A DNA stretch of 43,421 bases from Aeromicrobium flavum (GCF_007992115.1 NZ_BJZQ01000011.1:1-43421), one strand, 5' to 3'; shown: positions 34,283 to 42,165, counted from the first letter of the stretch. Notes: generated by a model not told the origin, from the letters alone. Program-made: numbers and translations.

Positions 34283-35172
34283 GCCACGACCGGACGATCG
34301 AGTCGCGTGAGGTCCCGTTGGGCGGACTGCGCGGCCTGCGCGTCCACCGCACGCTCCCGAGCAAGGAGCTGCCCCTGATCGGCGCGTGGTGCTTCCTCGA
34401 CCACTTCGGTCCCACCGACGACCCGATGCAGGTCCTGCCGCACCCGCACACGGGCCTGCAGACCGTCACGTGGCCGTTCGAGGGCCGCATCCGGCACCGC
34501 GACAGCCTCGGCAGCGACGTGGTCCTCGAACCCGGCGAGCTCAACCTGATGACCTCCGGCGACGGGGTGTCGCACTCGGAGTTCTCGCACGGCGAACCGG
34601 CTCCGATGCACGGCGTGCAGCTGTGGGTGGCGCTGCCGGACCATCGTCGCGCCGGGCCGGCCGCCTTCGAGCACCTGCCCGACCTTCCGCGCGTCGAGGG
34701 CTCCGGCTGGACCGCCGTGGTCTTCGTCGGCAGCTTCGCCGGGCGCACGTCCGAGGCCACGGTCCACACGCCGTTGGTCGGCGTCGAGTTGAGCCTCGAG
34801 CCGGGGCGGCACGAGCTCGACCTCGCCGCGGACTTCGAGCACGGCTTCCTCGGGGTCGACGGTGAGGTCGTCGTCGCCGGCGAGCCCGTCGAGCAGGGCG
34901 CGTTGCGGTACCTCGCGCCCGGCCGGGCCCGCGTGGCGCTCGAGGTCGAGCGGGCCACGACGGTCGTCCTCATCGGCGGCGAGCCGTTCGCCGAGGAGAT
35001 CGTGATGTGGTGGAACTTCATCGGTCGCACGCACGACGAGATCGAGGCGGCCCGGGCCGACTGGGAGGCCCATGCGCCCCGGTACGGCAGCGTCGAGGGC
35101 CACGACGGGCAGGTCATCCCGGCGCCCCCGATGCCGCACGTCCGGCTCCGGCCGCGCGTGCGTCGCGACTGA
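34279..35172 (+). CDS. Pirin family bicupin
   Basis: A 297-residue double cupin. The N-terminal cupin carries the metal-binding set HPHTGLQTVTW (two His plus following residues), with GELNLMTSGDGVSHSE giving a His and Glu. HGVQLWVALP and the PFAEEIVMWWNFIGRTHDEI block near the C-terminus are typical of bacterial pirins. Some members have quercetinase activity and others act as regulators; neither can be chosen from sequence. ATG at 34279 overlaps the phosphatase stop (ATGA). The C-terminus is short and basic. Confidence 0.93.
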   Translation: MSHDRTIESREVPLGGLRGLRVHRTLPSKELPLIGAWCFLDHFGPTDDPMQVLPHPHTGLQTVTWPFEGRIRHRDSLGSDVVLEPGELNLMTSGDGVSHSEFSHGEPAPMHGVQLWVALPDHRRAGPAAFEHLPDLPRVEGSGWTAVVFVGSFAGRTSEATVHTPLVGVELSLEPGRHELDLAADFEHGFLGVDGEVVVAGEPVEQGALRYLAPGRARVALEVERATTVVLIGGEPFAEEIVMWWNFIGRTHDEIEAARADWEAHAPRYGSVEGHDGQVIPAPPMPHVRLRPRVRRD

Positions 35173-35176
35173 ACGT

Positions 35177-35191
35177 GACAGCGACACTGTC
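35177..35191. repeat. Inverted repeat GACAG/CTGTC upstream of SDR-P450 operon
   Basis: GACAG, five bases, CTGTC. First of three dyads in the 85-bp gap between the pirin stop and the SDR start. Confidence 0.4.
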
Positions 35192-35193
35192 GA

Positions 35194-35210
35194 GGTAACT
35201 GCGAGTTACC
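35194..35210. promoter_or_regulatory. Operator-like dyad GGTAACT-GCG-AGTTACC
   Basis: A perfect 7-bp inverted repeat with a 3-base centre, placed directly upstream of the -35 element. The 17-bp size fits the binding site of a dimeric regulator. Confidence 0.6.
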
Positions 35211-35211
35211 G

Positions 35212-35240
35212 TTGACCCTCGCCGCTTTCCGGATACTCTC
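35212..35240 (+). promoter_or_regulatory. Promoter TTGACC-17 bp-TACTCT for SDR-P450 operon
   Basis: TTGACC at 35212-35217 and TACTCT at 35235-35240 have the ideal 17-base spacing. This is the clearest -35/-10 pair in the window. Confidence 0.7.
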
Positions 35241-35250
35241 GGTATCCGGA
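35228..35250. promoter_or_regulatory. Perfect 9-bp palindrome over the -10 and ribosome site
   Basis: TCCGGATAC, TCTCG, GTATCCGGA. It covers the -10 (35235-35240), the predicted transcription start and the first bases of the GGAGG ribosome site (35248-35252). A repressor bound here would block initiation; as RNA only part of it would be transcribed. The cognate regulator is not in the window. Confidence 0.7.
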
Positions 35251-35257
35251 GGTGGGT

Positions 35258-36076
35258 ATGACGTACTTCACAGGCAAGGTCGCCGTCGTCACGGGCGCAG
35301 GATCCGGCATCGGCCGCGCTCTCGCACTGGAGCTGGTGCAGCGGGGAGCCCGCGTGGCGATCAGCGACGTGGACGCCCACGGGCTGGCCGAGACCGAGCA
35401 CCAGGTCGCGGCGGCCGGGGGAGAGGTCCGGGCCGACCACCTCGACGTCACCGAGCGCGAGCGGGTCCTGGCGTACGCCGCCGATCTCGTCGCGCACTTC
35501 GGCGCAGTCCACCAGATCTACAACAACGCGGGCATCGCCTTCACCGGCGACATCGAGGCGATGGACTTCAAGCACCTCGAGCGGGTGATGGACGTCGACT
35601 ACTGGGGCGTCGTCAACGGCACCAAGGCGTTCCTGCCGCACCTGATCGCGTCCGGTGACGGGCACGTCGTCAACATCTCGAGCGTCTTCGGCATCATCTC
35701 GGTGCCCACCCAGGGCGCCTACAACGCCGCCAAGTTCGCCGTGCGCGGCTTCACCGAGGCACTGCGGATGGAGATGGTCTCGCGCGGCCGGCCGGTGAAG
35801 GTCACGTGCGTTCATCCCGGCGGCATCCGCACCAACGTCGCCCGCAACGCGGGATCGGTCGACTCGCTCGACCACGACGCGCTGGCCACCTCGTTCGACC
35901 GCGTCGCCCGCACCACCCCGCGCCGCGCCGCGGAGGTCATCCTGAACGGCGTCGAGAAGGGCAAGGCCCGCGTGCTGATCGGAGCCGACGCCCGGGTGAT
36001 CGACCTCGTGGCCCGCGTCGCGGGGCCCCACTACCAACGACTCGTCGGCCGTTTCGCCGGGAAGGCCGGACTGTGA
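35258..36076 (+). CDS. Short-chain dehydrogenase/reductase
   Basis: A 272-residue NAD(P)-dependent oxidoreductase. VAVVTGAGSGIGRALALEL is the TGxxxGxG nucleotide motif at residues 11-20, YNNAGIAF the structural NNAG, VVNISSVFG supplies the catalytic Ser near 142, and YNAAK gives Tyr155 and Lys159. VTCVHPGGIRTNVARNAG is the PG motif region. ATG at 35258 is preferred over GTG at 35252, because GGAGG at 35248-35252 would overlap the latter. It is the first gene of a two-gene unit with a P450 (GTGA overlap), so it may process an alcohol or ketone made by the P450. Substrate unknown; lipid or steroid-like compounds are plausible. Confidence 0.93.
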   Translation: MTYFTGKVAVVTGAGSGIGRALALELVQRGARVAISDVDAHGLAETEHQVAAAGGEVRADHLDVTERERVLAYAADLVAHFGAVHQIYNNAGIAFTGDIEAMDFKHLERVMDVDYWGVVNGTKAFLPHLIASGDGHVVNISSVFGIISVPTQGAYNAAKFAVRGFTEALRMEMVSRGRPVKVTCVHPGGIRTNVARNAGSVDSLDHDALATSFDRVARTTPRRAAEVILNGVEKGKARVLIGADARVIDLVARVAGPHYQRLVGRFAGKAGL

Positions 36077-37569
36077 GCCTGCTGAAGGTCAAGAACGCGT
36101 GGAGCGGCCAGAAGTTCCCGCACCCGCCCGGCCGCGTTCCGTTCGCGTACGACGCGCTGAAGATGCGCACGGGCACGCCGATGGCGAACATCATGCGGAT
36201 GGGCGACGACCTGGGCCCGCTGTTCGAGCTGCGGGTGTTCTCGCAGCGCTTCATGTTCGTCTCGGGTGCCGAGCTGATGGCCGAGCTCTGCGACGAGACC
36301 CGCTTCCACAAGAACCTGCCGCCGGCGGTGGCGGCCCTGCGCGAGTTCGTCGGCGACGCGCTCTTCACGGCCTTCGACGGCGAGCAGAACTGGCACACCG
36401 CGCACGGCGTGCTGATGCCCGCCTTCTCCAAGGCGGCGATGCGCAGCTATCACGACACGATGCTCGAGACCGCGGCGGAGATGTTCGCGGTGTGGGACGG
36501 CCTCGAGGGCCCGATCGACGTCACCGCCGACATGACCAAGCTGACGCTGGAGACGATCAGCCGCTGCGCCTTCAGTCGCGACTTCGGCTCGTTCACGTCG
36601 CGCGAGCGCCATCCGTTCGTCGACGCCATGGTCTCCGCCCTGACGACCGGGATGCAGAAGGGTGCGCTCGACTCGGTGCCCGGTGGCCAGCGGATCGCCC
36701 GCCGGATCGACGAGGAGAACGCGGAGCACCGCGCCTACGTCGACGACCTCATGGACACGATGGTGCGCGAACGCCGCCAGAGCGGCGAGCGCCAGGACGA
36801 CCTGCTCGACCGGATGCTCTACGAGGCGCACCCCGAGACGGGCATCAAGCTCGACGACGAGAACATCCGCGAGCAGATCATGACGTTCCTCGTCGCCGGA
36901 CACGAGACGACGTCGGGCGCGCTCAGCTTCGTCCTGTACTACCTGTCGCGCGACCCCAAGATCCTCGCGAAGGCCCACGCCGAGACCGACGCCCTGCTCG
37001 GCGACGACGTCGACGCCGAGCCGACCTTCGAGCAGGTGCCGCGGTTCCGCTACCTGCGTCGCTGCCTCGACGAGGCGCTGCGGCTCTGGCCGACCGCGCC
37101 GGGCTTCGCGCGGTCGCCGCGCGAGACCACGACGATCGGTGCGGGCACCGAGTACGAGGCGGTCATGACGCCCGATGACTGGGCGCTCATCATCCTGCCG
37201 ATGTCGCAGCGTGATCCCGCGGCCTGGGGCCCGACGGCCGACGAGTTCGATCCCGACCGCTTCCTGCCCGAGAACTCCAAGGGCCGGATGAAGAACGTGT
37301 ACAAGCCGTTCGGCACGGGGGAGCGGGCCTGCATCGGCCGCCAGTTCGCGCTCCACGAGGCGATACTCGTGCTGGCCCGGCTGTTGCACCGGTACGACAT
37401 CTCCGGCGATCCGGACTACGAGCTGAAGATCGACGAGCGGCTCACCATCGTGCCGCGAGGCTTCGAGCTGACGTTGACCCCGCGCACGCCGGGGGTGCCC
37501 GCGACCGTTCCACCGGTCGTCGACGTGGGCCCTGCCGAGGCGCCCGCGGAGTGCCCCGTCGCCCACTGA
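36073..37569 (+). CDS. Cytochrome P450, CYP102 heme-domain-like, no reductase domain
   Basis: A 498-residue heme monooxygenase. The order and wording of motifs follow the heme domain of CYP102 (P450 BM3) enzymes: GEQNWHTAHGVLMPAFSKAA, TFLVAGHETTSG (I-helix, AGHETT at residues 275-280), DEALRLWPTAPGFAR (ExxR) and KPFGTGERACIGRQFALHEA with the heme-ligand Cys at residue 420. CYP102 enzymes are normally about 1050 residues with a fused FAD/FMN reductase. Here the protein stops after a Pro/Val-rich tail ending ECPVAH, where the linker would begin. It must therefore use separate electron donors; none is encoded nearby. GTG at 36073 overlaps the SDR stop (GTGA). A fatty-acid or similar lipid substrate is inference from the family. 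Confidence 0.93.
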   Translation: MSLLKVKNAWSGQKFPHPPGRVPFAYDALKMRTGTPMANIMRMGDDLGPLFELRVFSQRFMFVSGAELMAELCDETRFHKNLPPAVAALREFVGDALFTAFDGEQNWHTAHGVLMPAFSKAAMRSYHDTMLETAAEMFAVWDGLEGPIDVTADMTKLTLETISRCAFSRDFGSFTSRERHPFVDAMVSALTTGMQKGALDSVPGGQRIARRIDEENAEHRAYVDDLMDTMVRERRQSGERQDDLLDRMLYEAHPETGIKLDDENIREQIMTFLVAGHETTSGALSFVLYYLSRDPKILAKAHAETDALLGDDVDAEPTFEQVPRFRYLRRCLDEALRLWPTAPGFARSPRETTTIGAGTEYEAVMTPDDWALIILPMSQRDPAAWGPTADEFDPDRFLPENSKGRMKNVYKPFGTGERACIGRQFALHEAILVLARLLHRYDISGDPDYELKIDERLTIVPRGFELTLTPRTPGVPATVPPVVDVGPAEAPAECPVAH

Positions 37570-37716
37570 GCCACGGCACGGCGTGCGGTGTGACGTGGAC
37601 CATCCAAGCAACTTGAGCAACTTCATCCCCACACGCTCTGTTTTCAGTACCCTTCCCGTGGCGGGCGCTCGGAGCGACCGGGATGTCGCCACGCCCTGAC
37701 GCGATGGGAGGCAAGG
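37570..37716 (+). promoter_or_regulatory. 147-bp gap: 9-bp-period direct repeat and candidate -10 before collagen-like gene
   Basis: AGCAACTT occurs twice in a row at 37607-37614 and 37616-37623 (period 9). TACCCT at 37648-37653 is a possible -10 with about a 60-base leader ending in a GGGAGG site before the ATG at 37717. A small GCAC/GTGC hairpin near 37577 could end the P450 transcript. This stretch is less GC-rich than its surroundings. Confidence 0.35.
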
Positions 37717-39243
37717 ATGACCCCCTTGCGGATGGTGCTGGCCTGCGGAGTGATGTCGGCGGCGGTCGGCGGTGGCGCGGCGCTCGTGACCACGTCCGTG
37801 TCGTCGAACGATGACGCGGTGCGCGTCGGCGCTCCGATGTACGGCTGCATGGACGTCGGTGCCGGATCGCTCACGCTCTCCGACACGTCGGGCGTGTGTG
37901 CTGACGGCCTCGTGCCGGTGACGTGGAAGGACGCATCCGACGGAGCCGCTGGCGCGGACGGCTCCGATGGGTCCGACGGCGATGACGGCTCCGATGGCGT
38001 GGACGGCGTGGACGGCGCAAACGGCGCGGATGGCTCCGACGGGGCTGAAGGCGCGAAGGGCGACAAGGGCGACGCCGGCGCGGCTGGCGCCAAGGGTGAC
38101 CCGGGTGCGGATGGTCCCGCGGGCGTGAAGGGTGACGCGGGCGCGAAGGGCGACACCGGAGCCGCTGGGGCCAAGGGTGACCGGGGCGCCGATGGTGCCG
38201 CCGGCGCGAAGGGCGACAGGGGAGATACCGGCGCGGCCGGCGCGAATGGCGACACCGGAGCCAGGGGCGACAAGGGCGACAAGGGCGACACCGGAGCTGT
38301 CGGCGCCGCGGGCGCGAAGGGCGATACCGGAGCCAAGGGCGACAAGGGCGATACCGGCGCGAAGGGCGACAAGGGAGATACGGGAGCTGTGGGCGCCGCG
38401 GGCGCGAAGGGCGATGCCGGAGCCAAGGGCGATACCGGTGACACCGGCGCGAAGGGCGACAAGGGCGACACCGGAGCTGTGGGCGCCGCGGGCGCGAAGG
38501 GCGATGCCGGAGCCAAGGGCGACAAGGGCGACACCGGAGCTGTCGGCGCCGCGGGCGCGAAGGGTGACAAGGGCGATCAGGGCGACGTGCCGTGGAGCGC
38601 GGTCGCGGCGTGGGACGCGGGAACGACCTACAGCGCCGGACCGCCGTCGTCGGTCGTGACGCGTGCCGGCAGCACCTACGTGGCGGCGCGATCGTCGGTC
38701 GCCTCCGACCCCGCGACCAACCCGTCGGACTGGATCCTCATCGCAGCCGCCGGAGTCAAGGGCGACAAGGGAGACAAGGGCGATCAGGGTGCGGCGGGCG
38801 CGGACGGCGCCGCGGGTCAGGCGGGCGCCGTCGGCGCCACCGGTGAGACCGGAGCGACAGGTCCTCAGGGTCCGGTCGGACCAGCCGGCCCGACCGGCCC
38901 GACCGGCCCGACCGGCCCGATGGGTCCGATGGGCCCGCAAGGTCTGCCCGGCAACTCGCTGTTGGCGAACCAGTTCGGCAACACCGCGGGGACCAACCGC
39001 AGTTTTGAAGCACCGTACGACTGCATGCTGGGCGAACTCCGCCTGTCGGCGCAACCGTTGGGCGTCCCGGCCGATGGACGGCTGCTCTCCATCGCTCAGA
39101 ACTCGGCGCTCTACTCCTTGTACGGGACGACCTTCGGAGGCGACGGCGTGACGAGCTTCGCGGTCCCGAACCTCCGAGCCGTGACCCCGAACGGGCTGCA
39201 CTACGCCGTCTGCGACCAAGGGGTGTACCCCCAGTCGAACTGA
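37717..39243 (+). CDS. Secreted collagen-like protein with CBM5/12-like insert and tail-collar-like C-terminus
   Basis: A 508-residue exported protein. A signal-like N-terminus (MTPLRMVLACGVMSAAVGGG) is followed by a small two-Cys domain (YGCMDVG, SGVCADG). An uninterrupted Gly-X-Y block runs from residue 76 to about 290 (some 72 triplets, rich in GAKGD, GDTGAV and RGD-containing triplets). A domain of about 55 residues (AWDAGTTYSAG, GSTYVAARSSV, NPSDWILIA) has the Trp/Tyr pattern of CBM5/12 carbohydrate-binding modules. A second Gly-X-Y block (residues 346-412) becomes Pro-rich (GPTGPTGPMGPMG). The C-terminal 95 residues (LSAQPLGVPADGRLLSIAQN, LYSLYGTTFGGDG, FAVPNLR) match phage tail-collar / microcystin-dependent-protein domains. 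No wall-sorting signal is present. It probably forms a trimeric extracellular fibre; the ligand is unknown. Confidence 0.9.
   Translation: MTPLRMVLACGVMSAAVGGGAALVTTSVSSNDDAVRVGAPMYGCMDVGAGSLTLSDTSGVCADGLVPVTWKDASDGAAGADGSDGSDGDDGSDGVDGVDGANGADGSDGAEGAKGDKGDAGAAGAKGDPGADGPAGVKGDAGAKGDTGAAGAKGDRGADGAAGAKGDRGDTGAAGANGDTGARGDKGDKGDTGAVGAAGAKGDTGAKGDKGDTGAKGDKGDTGAVGAAGAKGDAGAKGDTGDTGAKGDKGDTGAVGAAGAKGDAGAKGDKGDTGAVGAAGAKGDKGDQGDVPWSAVAAWDAGTTYSAGPPSSVVTRAGSTYVAARSSVASDPATNPSDWILIAAAGVKGDKGDKGDQGAAGADGAAGQAGAVGATGETGATGPQGPVGPAGPTGPTGPTGPMGPMGPQGLPGNSLLANQFGNTAGTNRSFEAPYDCMLGELRLSAQPLGVPADGRLLSIAQNSALYSLYGTTFGGDGVTSFAVPNLRAVTPNGLHYAVCDQGVYPQSN
38281..38580 (+). repeat. 90-bp tandem repeat inside the collagen-like gene
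   Basis: The landmark GGAGCTGT (coding GAV) recurs at 38293, 38383, 38473 and 38536, that is at spacings of 90, 90 and 63 bp. Units encode GDTGAVGAAGAKGD plus charged triplets. The repeat is in frame (30, 30 and 21 codons), so copy-number changes would alter fibre length without frameshift. Confidence 0.8.
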
Positions 39244-39251
39244 GGGTCTGC

Positions 39252-39803
39252 TCAGGCGGTGAACAGTCCCGCAGCGACCGCCGCCCCGCGGTAGGCCACG
39301 GCCAGCGAGTCGACCGTCTCGTGTGCGTTCAGCCCGCTCGGGTTCGGCACGACCCACACCTGGGCACCCTCCAGGTCGTCGGGCTGGCGACCCGGACGGG
39401 CGGTCCGGTGGCCGAACGCCGTCCGGTAGGACGTGATGCCGGCGATCGCGACCACCCGCGGCCCCCGGGTACGCACGAGCTCGGCCAGGCGCGCGCGGCC
39501 GGCCACCAGCTCGACCGGGTCGAGTTCGTCAGCGCGGGCGGAGGCTCGCGCCACCAGATTGGTGATGCCGACGCCCCGGGCGCGCAGCTGCTCGGCGGCG
39601 TCGGCCGGGTCGTCGGTGTCGACCAGCCCGGCACGCACGAGGGCCGGGTAGAAGCGGTTGCCGCGCCGGGCGAAGTGCAGACCGGTGGCCGCGCTGACGA
39701 GTCCGGGGTTGATGCCGACGAACAACAGCCGCAGGTCGTCAGGTATCAGGTCGGGGATGGTGCGGCCGGCGAACGACTCCAGCTCCGCCCGCGTCCAGCT
39801 CAT
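39252..39803 (-). CDS. mug: Mismatch-specific (G:T/U) DNA glycosylase Mug
   Basis: A 183-residue uracil-DNA-glycosylase-fold enzyme that removes U or T mispaired with G, and ethenocytosine. LLFVGINPGLVSAATGLHFARRGNRFYPAL contains the family motif GINPG, with Asn as the catalytic residue and the following Phe/Asn ring. VGITNLVARAS is the second block, and VVPNPSGLNAHETVD is the wedge motif NPSGL. Length and order match E. coli Mug. ATG at 39803 is six bases from a minus-strand CAGACT, a weak variant of the leaderless pattern. It ends eight bases from the collagen-like gene's stop. Confidence 0.95.
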   Translation of the reverse strand: MSWTRAELESFAGRTIPDLIPDDLRLLFVGINPGLVSAATGLHFARRGNRFYPALVRAGLVDTDDPADAAEQLRARGVGITNLVARASARADELDPVELVAGRARLAELVRTRGPRVVAIAGITSYRTAFGHRTARPGRQPDDLEGAQVWVVPNPSGLNAHETVDSLAVAYRGAAVAAGLFTA

Positions 39804-39856
39804 GGATCCAGTCTGCCGGAATGGATGGATCGGCACCGGCCACGGTTCGCACCGTC

Positions 39857-39862
39857 CAGAAT
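39857..39862 (+). promoter_or_regulatory. Weak leaderless-type -10 (CAGAAT) for unknown gene
   Basis: CAGAAT, six bases, then ATG at 39869. It lacks the T of TAnnnT, but the spacing matches the other leaderless starts and supports this ATG over an upstream in-frame one. Confidence 0.35.
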
Positions 39863-39868
39863 GTGCCG

Positions 39869-40336
39869 ATGAGCGATTCGCTGGTGGTGATCCCGTACAC
39901 GGCCGAGCTCCTCGCGGGCTTCCTGCGGGACCAGGGCATCGAGCCACCGGAGAGGGAGGGCCACCCGGCCGCGCCGGCCGAGGTCGAGCGTGTCCTGCGT
40001 GAGGCGGACTGGCCCTTCGTGCACAACGGCCCGAGCGGCGCGGACGACGGGTGGGCGGTGATGTGCGAGCAGCGCGAGGGCCGCTGGCCCCCGCTGCAGG
40101 AGATCACCCAGGCCGACGACGGCGTCCTGGGCTTCCGGCTCGGGCCGCTCTACGGACCCTTCCACGTGGCGCGCGAGGTGTCACGGACGTGTGGACCGCA
40201 GGTGGCCGTCGAGAGCGGCGGTGCCCGCGCGGCGGTGGTCACGCCCGACGCGACCTACGAAGAGTTCCATCTGGCTCTCTACGAGACCCCGGCGCCCGCC
40301 GACGGCGAGGACCGGGAGTGGTCCCCGCCGCGTTGA
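39869..40336 (+). CDS. Uncharacterised 155-residue protein
   Basis: I do not recognise this family. It is a soluble, acidic, mixed alpha/beta protein without signal peptide or membrane helix. Notable stretches are PYTAELLAGFLRDQGIEPPERE at the start, DWPFVHNGPSGADDGWAVMCEQREGRWPPLQE in the centre, and LGPLYGPFHVAREVSRTCGP followed by EEFHLALYETP. The latter half is beta-rich, and Trp and Cys are clustered. It stands alone between mug (divergent) and msrA (convergent, four-base gap). A high density of charged residues and no tandem repeats suggest a small intracellular domain. Function unknown. Confidence 0.7.
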   Translation: MSDSLVVIPYTAELLAGFLRDQGIEPPEREGHPAAPAEVERVLREADWPFVHNGPSGADDGWAVMCEQREGRWPPLQEITQADDGVLGFRLGPLYGPFHVAREVSRTCGPQVAVESGGARAAVVTPDATYEEFHLALYETPAPADGEDREWSPPR

Positions 40337-40340
40337 TCGA

Positions 40341-40976
40341 TCAGGCGTAGCGGACGCCGGTGGCGTGCAGCGGGCAGTAGCCGAACGGGTTCTTCACGAG
40401 GTACTGCTGGTGCTCGACCTCGGCGTAGTAGTAGGCGTCGAGCGGCCGGATCTGCGTGGTGATCTCGCCGTACCCGTGGGCCGTCATCTGCTGCTGGTAC
40501 GCCTCGCGCGACGCCTCGGCCTCGGCCTGCTGCTCGGGCGTGGTGGTGAGGATGACCGAGCGGTAGTTGGAGCCGCGGTCGTTGCCCTGGCGCATGCCCT
40601 GCGTCGGGTCGTGGTTCTCCCAGAACACCTTGAGCAGGTCGGCGTAGCTGATGATCGAGGGGTCGAAGACGACGCGCACGACCTCGGCGTGACCGGTGCG
40701 ACCGGTGCACACCTCCTCGTACGTGGGGTTCGGGGTGTGGCCGCCGGCGTAGCCGACGGAGGTGGACCAGACGCCGGGCTGCTCCCAGAACGTCTTCTCC
40801 TCACCCCAGAAGCACCCGAGTCCGAACACCGCGACGCCGAAGCCGTCAGGGCCGTCGGTCTCGATCGGGTTGCCCGTCACCAGGTGCCGGTCGCCGACCT
40901 CGAACGGGCGGGTGTCACGGCCGGGCAGGGCCGTCTCGGGGGTGGGGAGCGTCGCCTTGTCGAATCCGAATCGCAT
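40341..40976 (-). CDS. msrA: Peptide methionine (S)-sulfoxide reductase MsrA
   Basis: A 211-residue repair enzyme reducing methionine-S-sulfoxide. [32 protein letters not shown] includes the catalytic Cys55 in GCFWG, with the following Glu. [45 protein letters not shown] and [25 protein letters not shown] are the remaining family blocks; the Cys in GYCPLH would be the resolving Cys. An N-terminal stretch ([21 protein letters not shown]) is the usual actinobacterial extension. ATG at 40976 is chosen because this extension is conserved. Thioredoxin would recycle it. Confidence 0.96.
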   Translation of the reverse strand: MRFGFDKATLPTPETALPGRDTRPFEVGDRHLVTGNPIETDGPDGFGVAVFGLGCFWGEEKTFWEQPGVWSTSVGYAGGHTPNPTYEEVCTGRTGHAEVVRVVFDPSIISYADLLKVFWENHDPTQGMRQGNDRGSNYRSVILTTTPEQQAEAEASREAYQQQMTAHGYGEITTQIRPLDAYYYAEVEHQQYLVKNPFGYCPLHATGVRYA

Positions 40977-41013
40977 GTCGTCGTCAACGCCGTGCGGCCC
41001 CGGAGTGTTCCCG

Positions 41014-41019
41014 TAGCCT
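41014..41019 (+). promoter_or_regulatory. Leaderless-type -10 (TAGCCT) for AI-2E family gene
   Basis: TAGCCT, six bases, then GTG at 41026. Confidence 0.6.
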
Positions 41020-41025
41020 CGGAGC

Positions 41026-42165
41026 GTGAGCAACGAGACGCCGCGCGGCGCCGGTCGGTACGAGGTCCCCATCGGGATCGAGATCGCGGCGGCGTGGGCC
41101 TGGCGGATCGTCATCATCGGTGCCGCCTGCTACGTCCTGGCCCTGACGCTGGGCCACTTCTCCGAGGTCACCATCCCGGTGGCCGTGGCGCTGCTGCTGG
41201 CGGCGCTGACGATCGGCTCCGTGGAGTGGCTCGTGCGCCACGGAGTGCCGCGGGTCCTGGCGTCGCTCGGCGTGGTGCTGGCGCTCCTGGCGTCGCTCGT
41301 GGGCCTGCTCGGCCTGGTCGGCCAGCAGCTCTCCACCCAGTTCAACGACCTGCGCGAGAGCGTCGTCGAGGGCATCGACAAGCTGCAGGACTGGGCACGT
41401 ACCGGTCCGCTCAACCTCTCCGACCGCCAGCTCGACGTGTGGGTCGAGCGGATCCAGGACGCCATCTCCGGCGGCGACCAGGAGGTCGTCAACCAGGCCA
41501 CCGAGGTCGGCTCCCAGATCGGCCACTTCGTCGCGGGGTTCTTCATCGCCCTGTTCGCGCTGTTCTTCTTCCTCTACGAGGGCGAGCGGATCTGGTCGTG
41601 GGTCGTGCAGCTGTTCCCGCGTGCCTCGCGCGAGAAGGTGACGTCCTCCGGCCGCGCCGCCTGGGGCTCGCTGACCGCGTTCGTCCGGGCCACCGTGCTC
41701 GTCGCGCTCGTCGACGCGATCGGCATCGCGGCCGTCGCCCTGATCCTGCAGGTGCCGCTGGCCGCGGCGATCGGCGTGCTGGTGTTCCTCGGCGCCTTCG
41801 TGCCGATCGTCGGCGCCCTGGTCTCCGGCATGGTGGCGGTGCTCGTGGCCCTCGTGGCGCACGGCCCGGTCACCGCCCTGCTGATGCTGGCCGGCGTCGT
41901 TGCGATCCAGCAGCTGGAGTCGCACGTCCTGCAGCCGTTCCTCATGGGTGCGATCGTGGCGCTCCATCCGCTGGCGATCCTGCTGGCGATCACGGCCGGC
42001 CTGGTCGTGGCCGGTGTCGTGGGCGCGCTGCTCTCCGTGCCGTTCGCTGCCTGCCTCAACAGCGTCGTGAGGCACCTGGCCCAGGGGGAGCCACCCGACA
42101 CCGACGGCCTGCTCGGCGAGGAGTCACGCGACTTCGGCGACGACCCGCCACCGTCGACGGCCTAG
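41026..42165 (+). CDS. AI-2E family transporter (YhhT/TqsA-like permease)
   Basis: A 379-residue protein with eight predicted transmembrane segments. The first pair ([43 protein letters not shown]) and [19 protein letters not shown] are followed by a cytoplasmic-side amphipathic region with [17 protein letters not shown]. The core contains [19 protein letters not shown], then the conserved [43 protein letters not shown], and [28 protein letters not shown]. Proteins of this family export autoinducer-2 or act as ion antiporters; the actual substrate here is unknown. GTG at 41026 follows a leaderless promoter. Its TAG stop forms the start of the ilvA -10. Confidence 0.93.
   Translation: MSNETPRGAGRYEVPIGIEIAAAWAWRIVIIGAACYVLALTLGHFSEVTIPVAVALLLAALTIGSVEWLVRHGVPRVLASLGVVLALLASLVGLLGLVGQQLSTQFNDLRESVVEGIDKLQDWARTGPLNLSDRQLDVWVERIQDAISGGDQEVVNQATEVGSQIGHFVAGFFIALFALFFFLYEGERIWSWVVQLFPRASREKVTSSGRAAWGSLTAFVRATVLVALVDAIGIAAVALILQVPLAAAIGVLVFLGAFVPIVGALVSGMVAVLVALVAHGPVTALLMLAGVVAIQQLESHVLQPFLMGAIVALHPLAILLAITAGLVVAGVVGALLSVPFAACLNSVVRHLAQGEPPDTDGLLGEESRDFGDDPPPSTA

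Noticed and set aside
37644..38570. A minus-strand frame encoding SPFAPAAP-type Pro/Ala/Ser repeats
   Set aside because: It is the third-frame complement of the collagen repeats; the sense strand has a signal sequence, ribosome site and recognised domains.
38281..38580. CRISPR-like array
   Set aside because: Regular repeats are in-frame Gly-X-Y codons with no unique spacers and no cas genes.
37717..39243. Prophage remnant suggested by the tail-collar-like domain
   Set aside because: No other phage genes, integrase or attachment repeats are nearby; collar domains also occur in secreted bacterial proteins.
36031..39357. A 1108-codon minus-strand frame across the P450 and collagen-like genes
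   Set aside because: Antisense shadow of two real genes. Its repeats simply mirror the Gly-X-Y repeats on the other strand.
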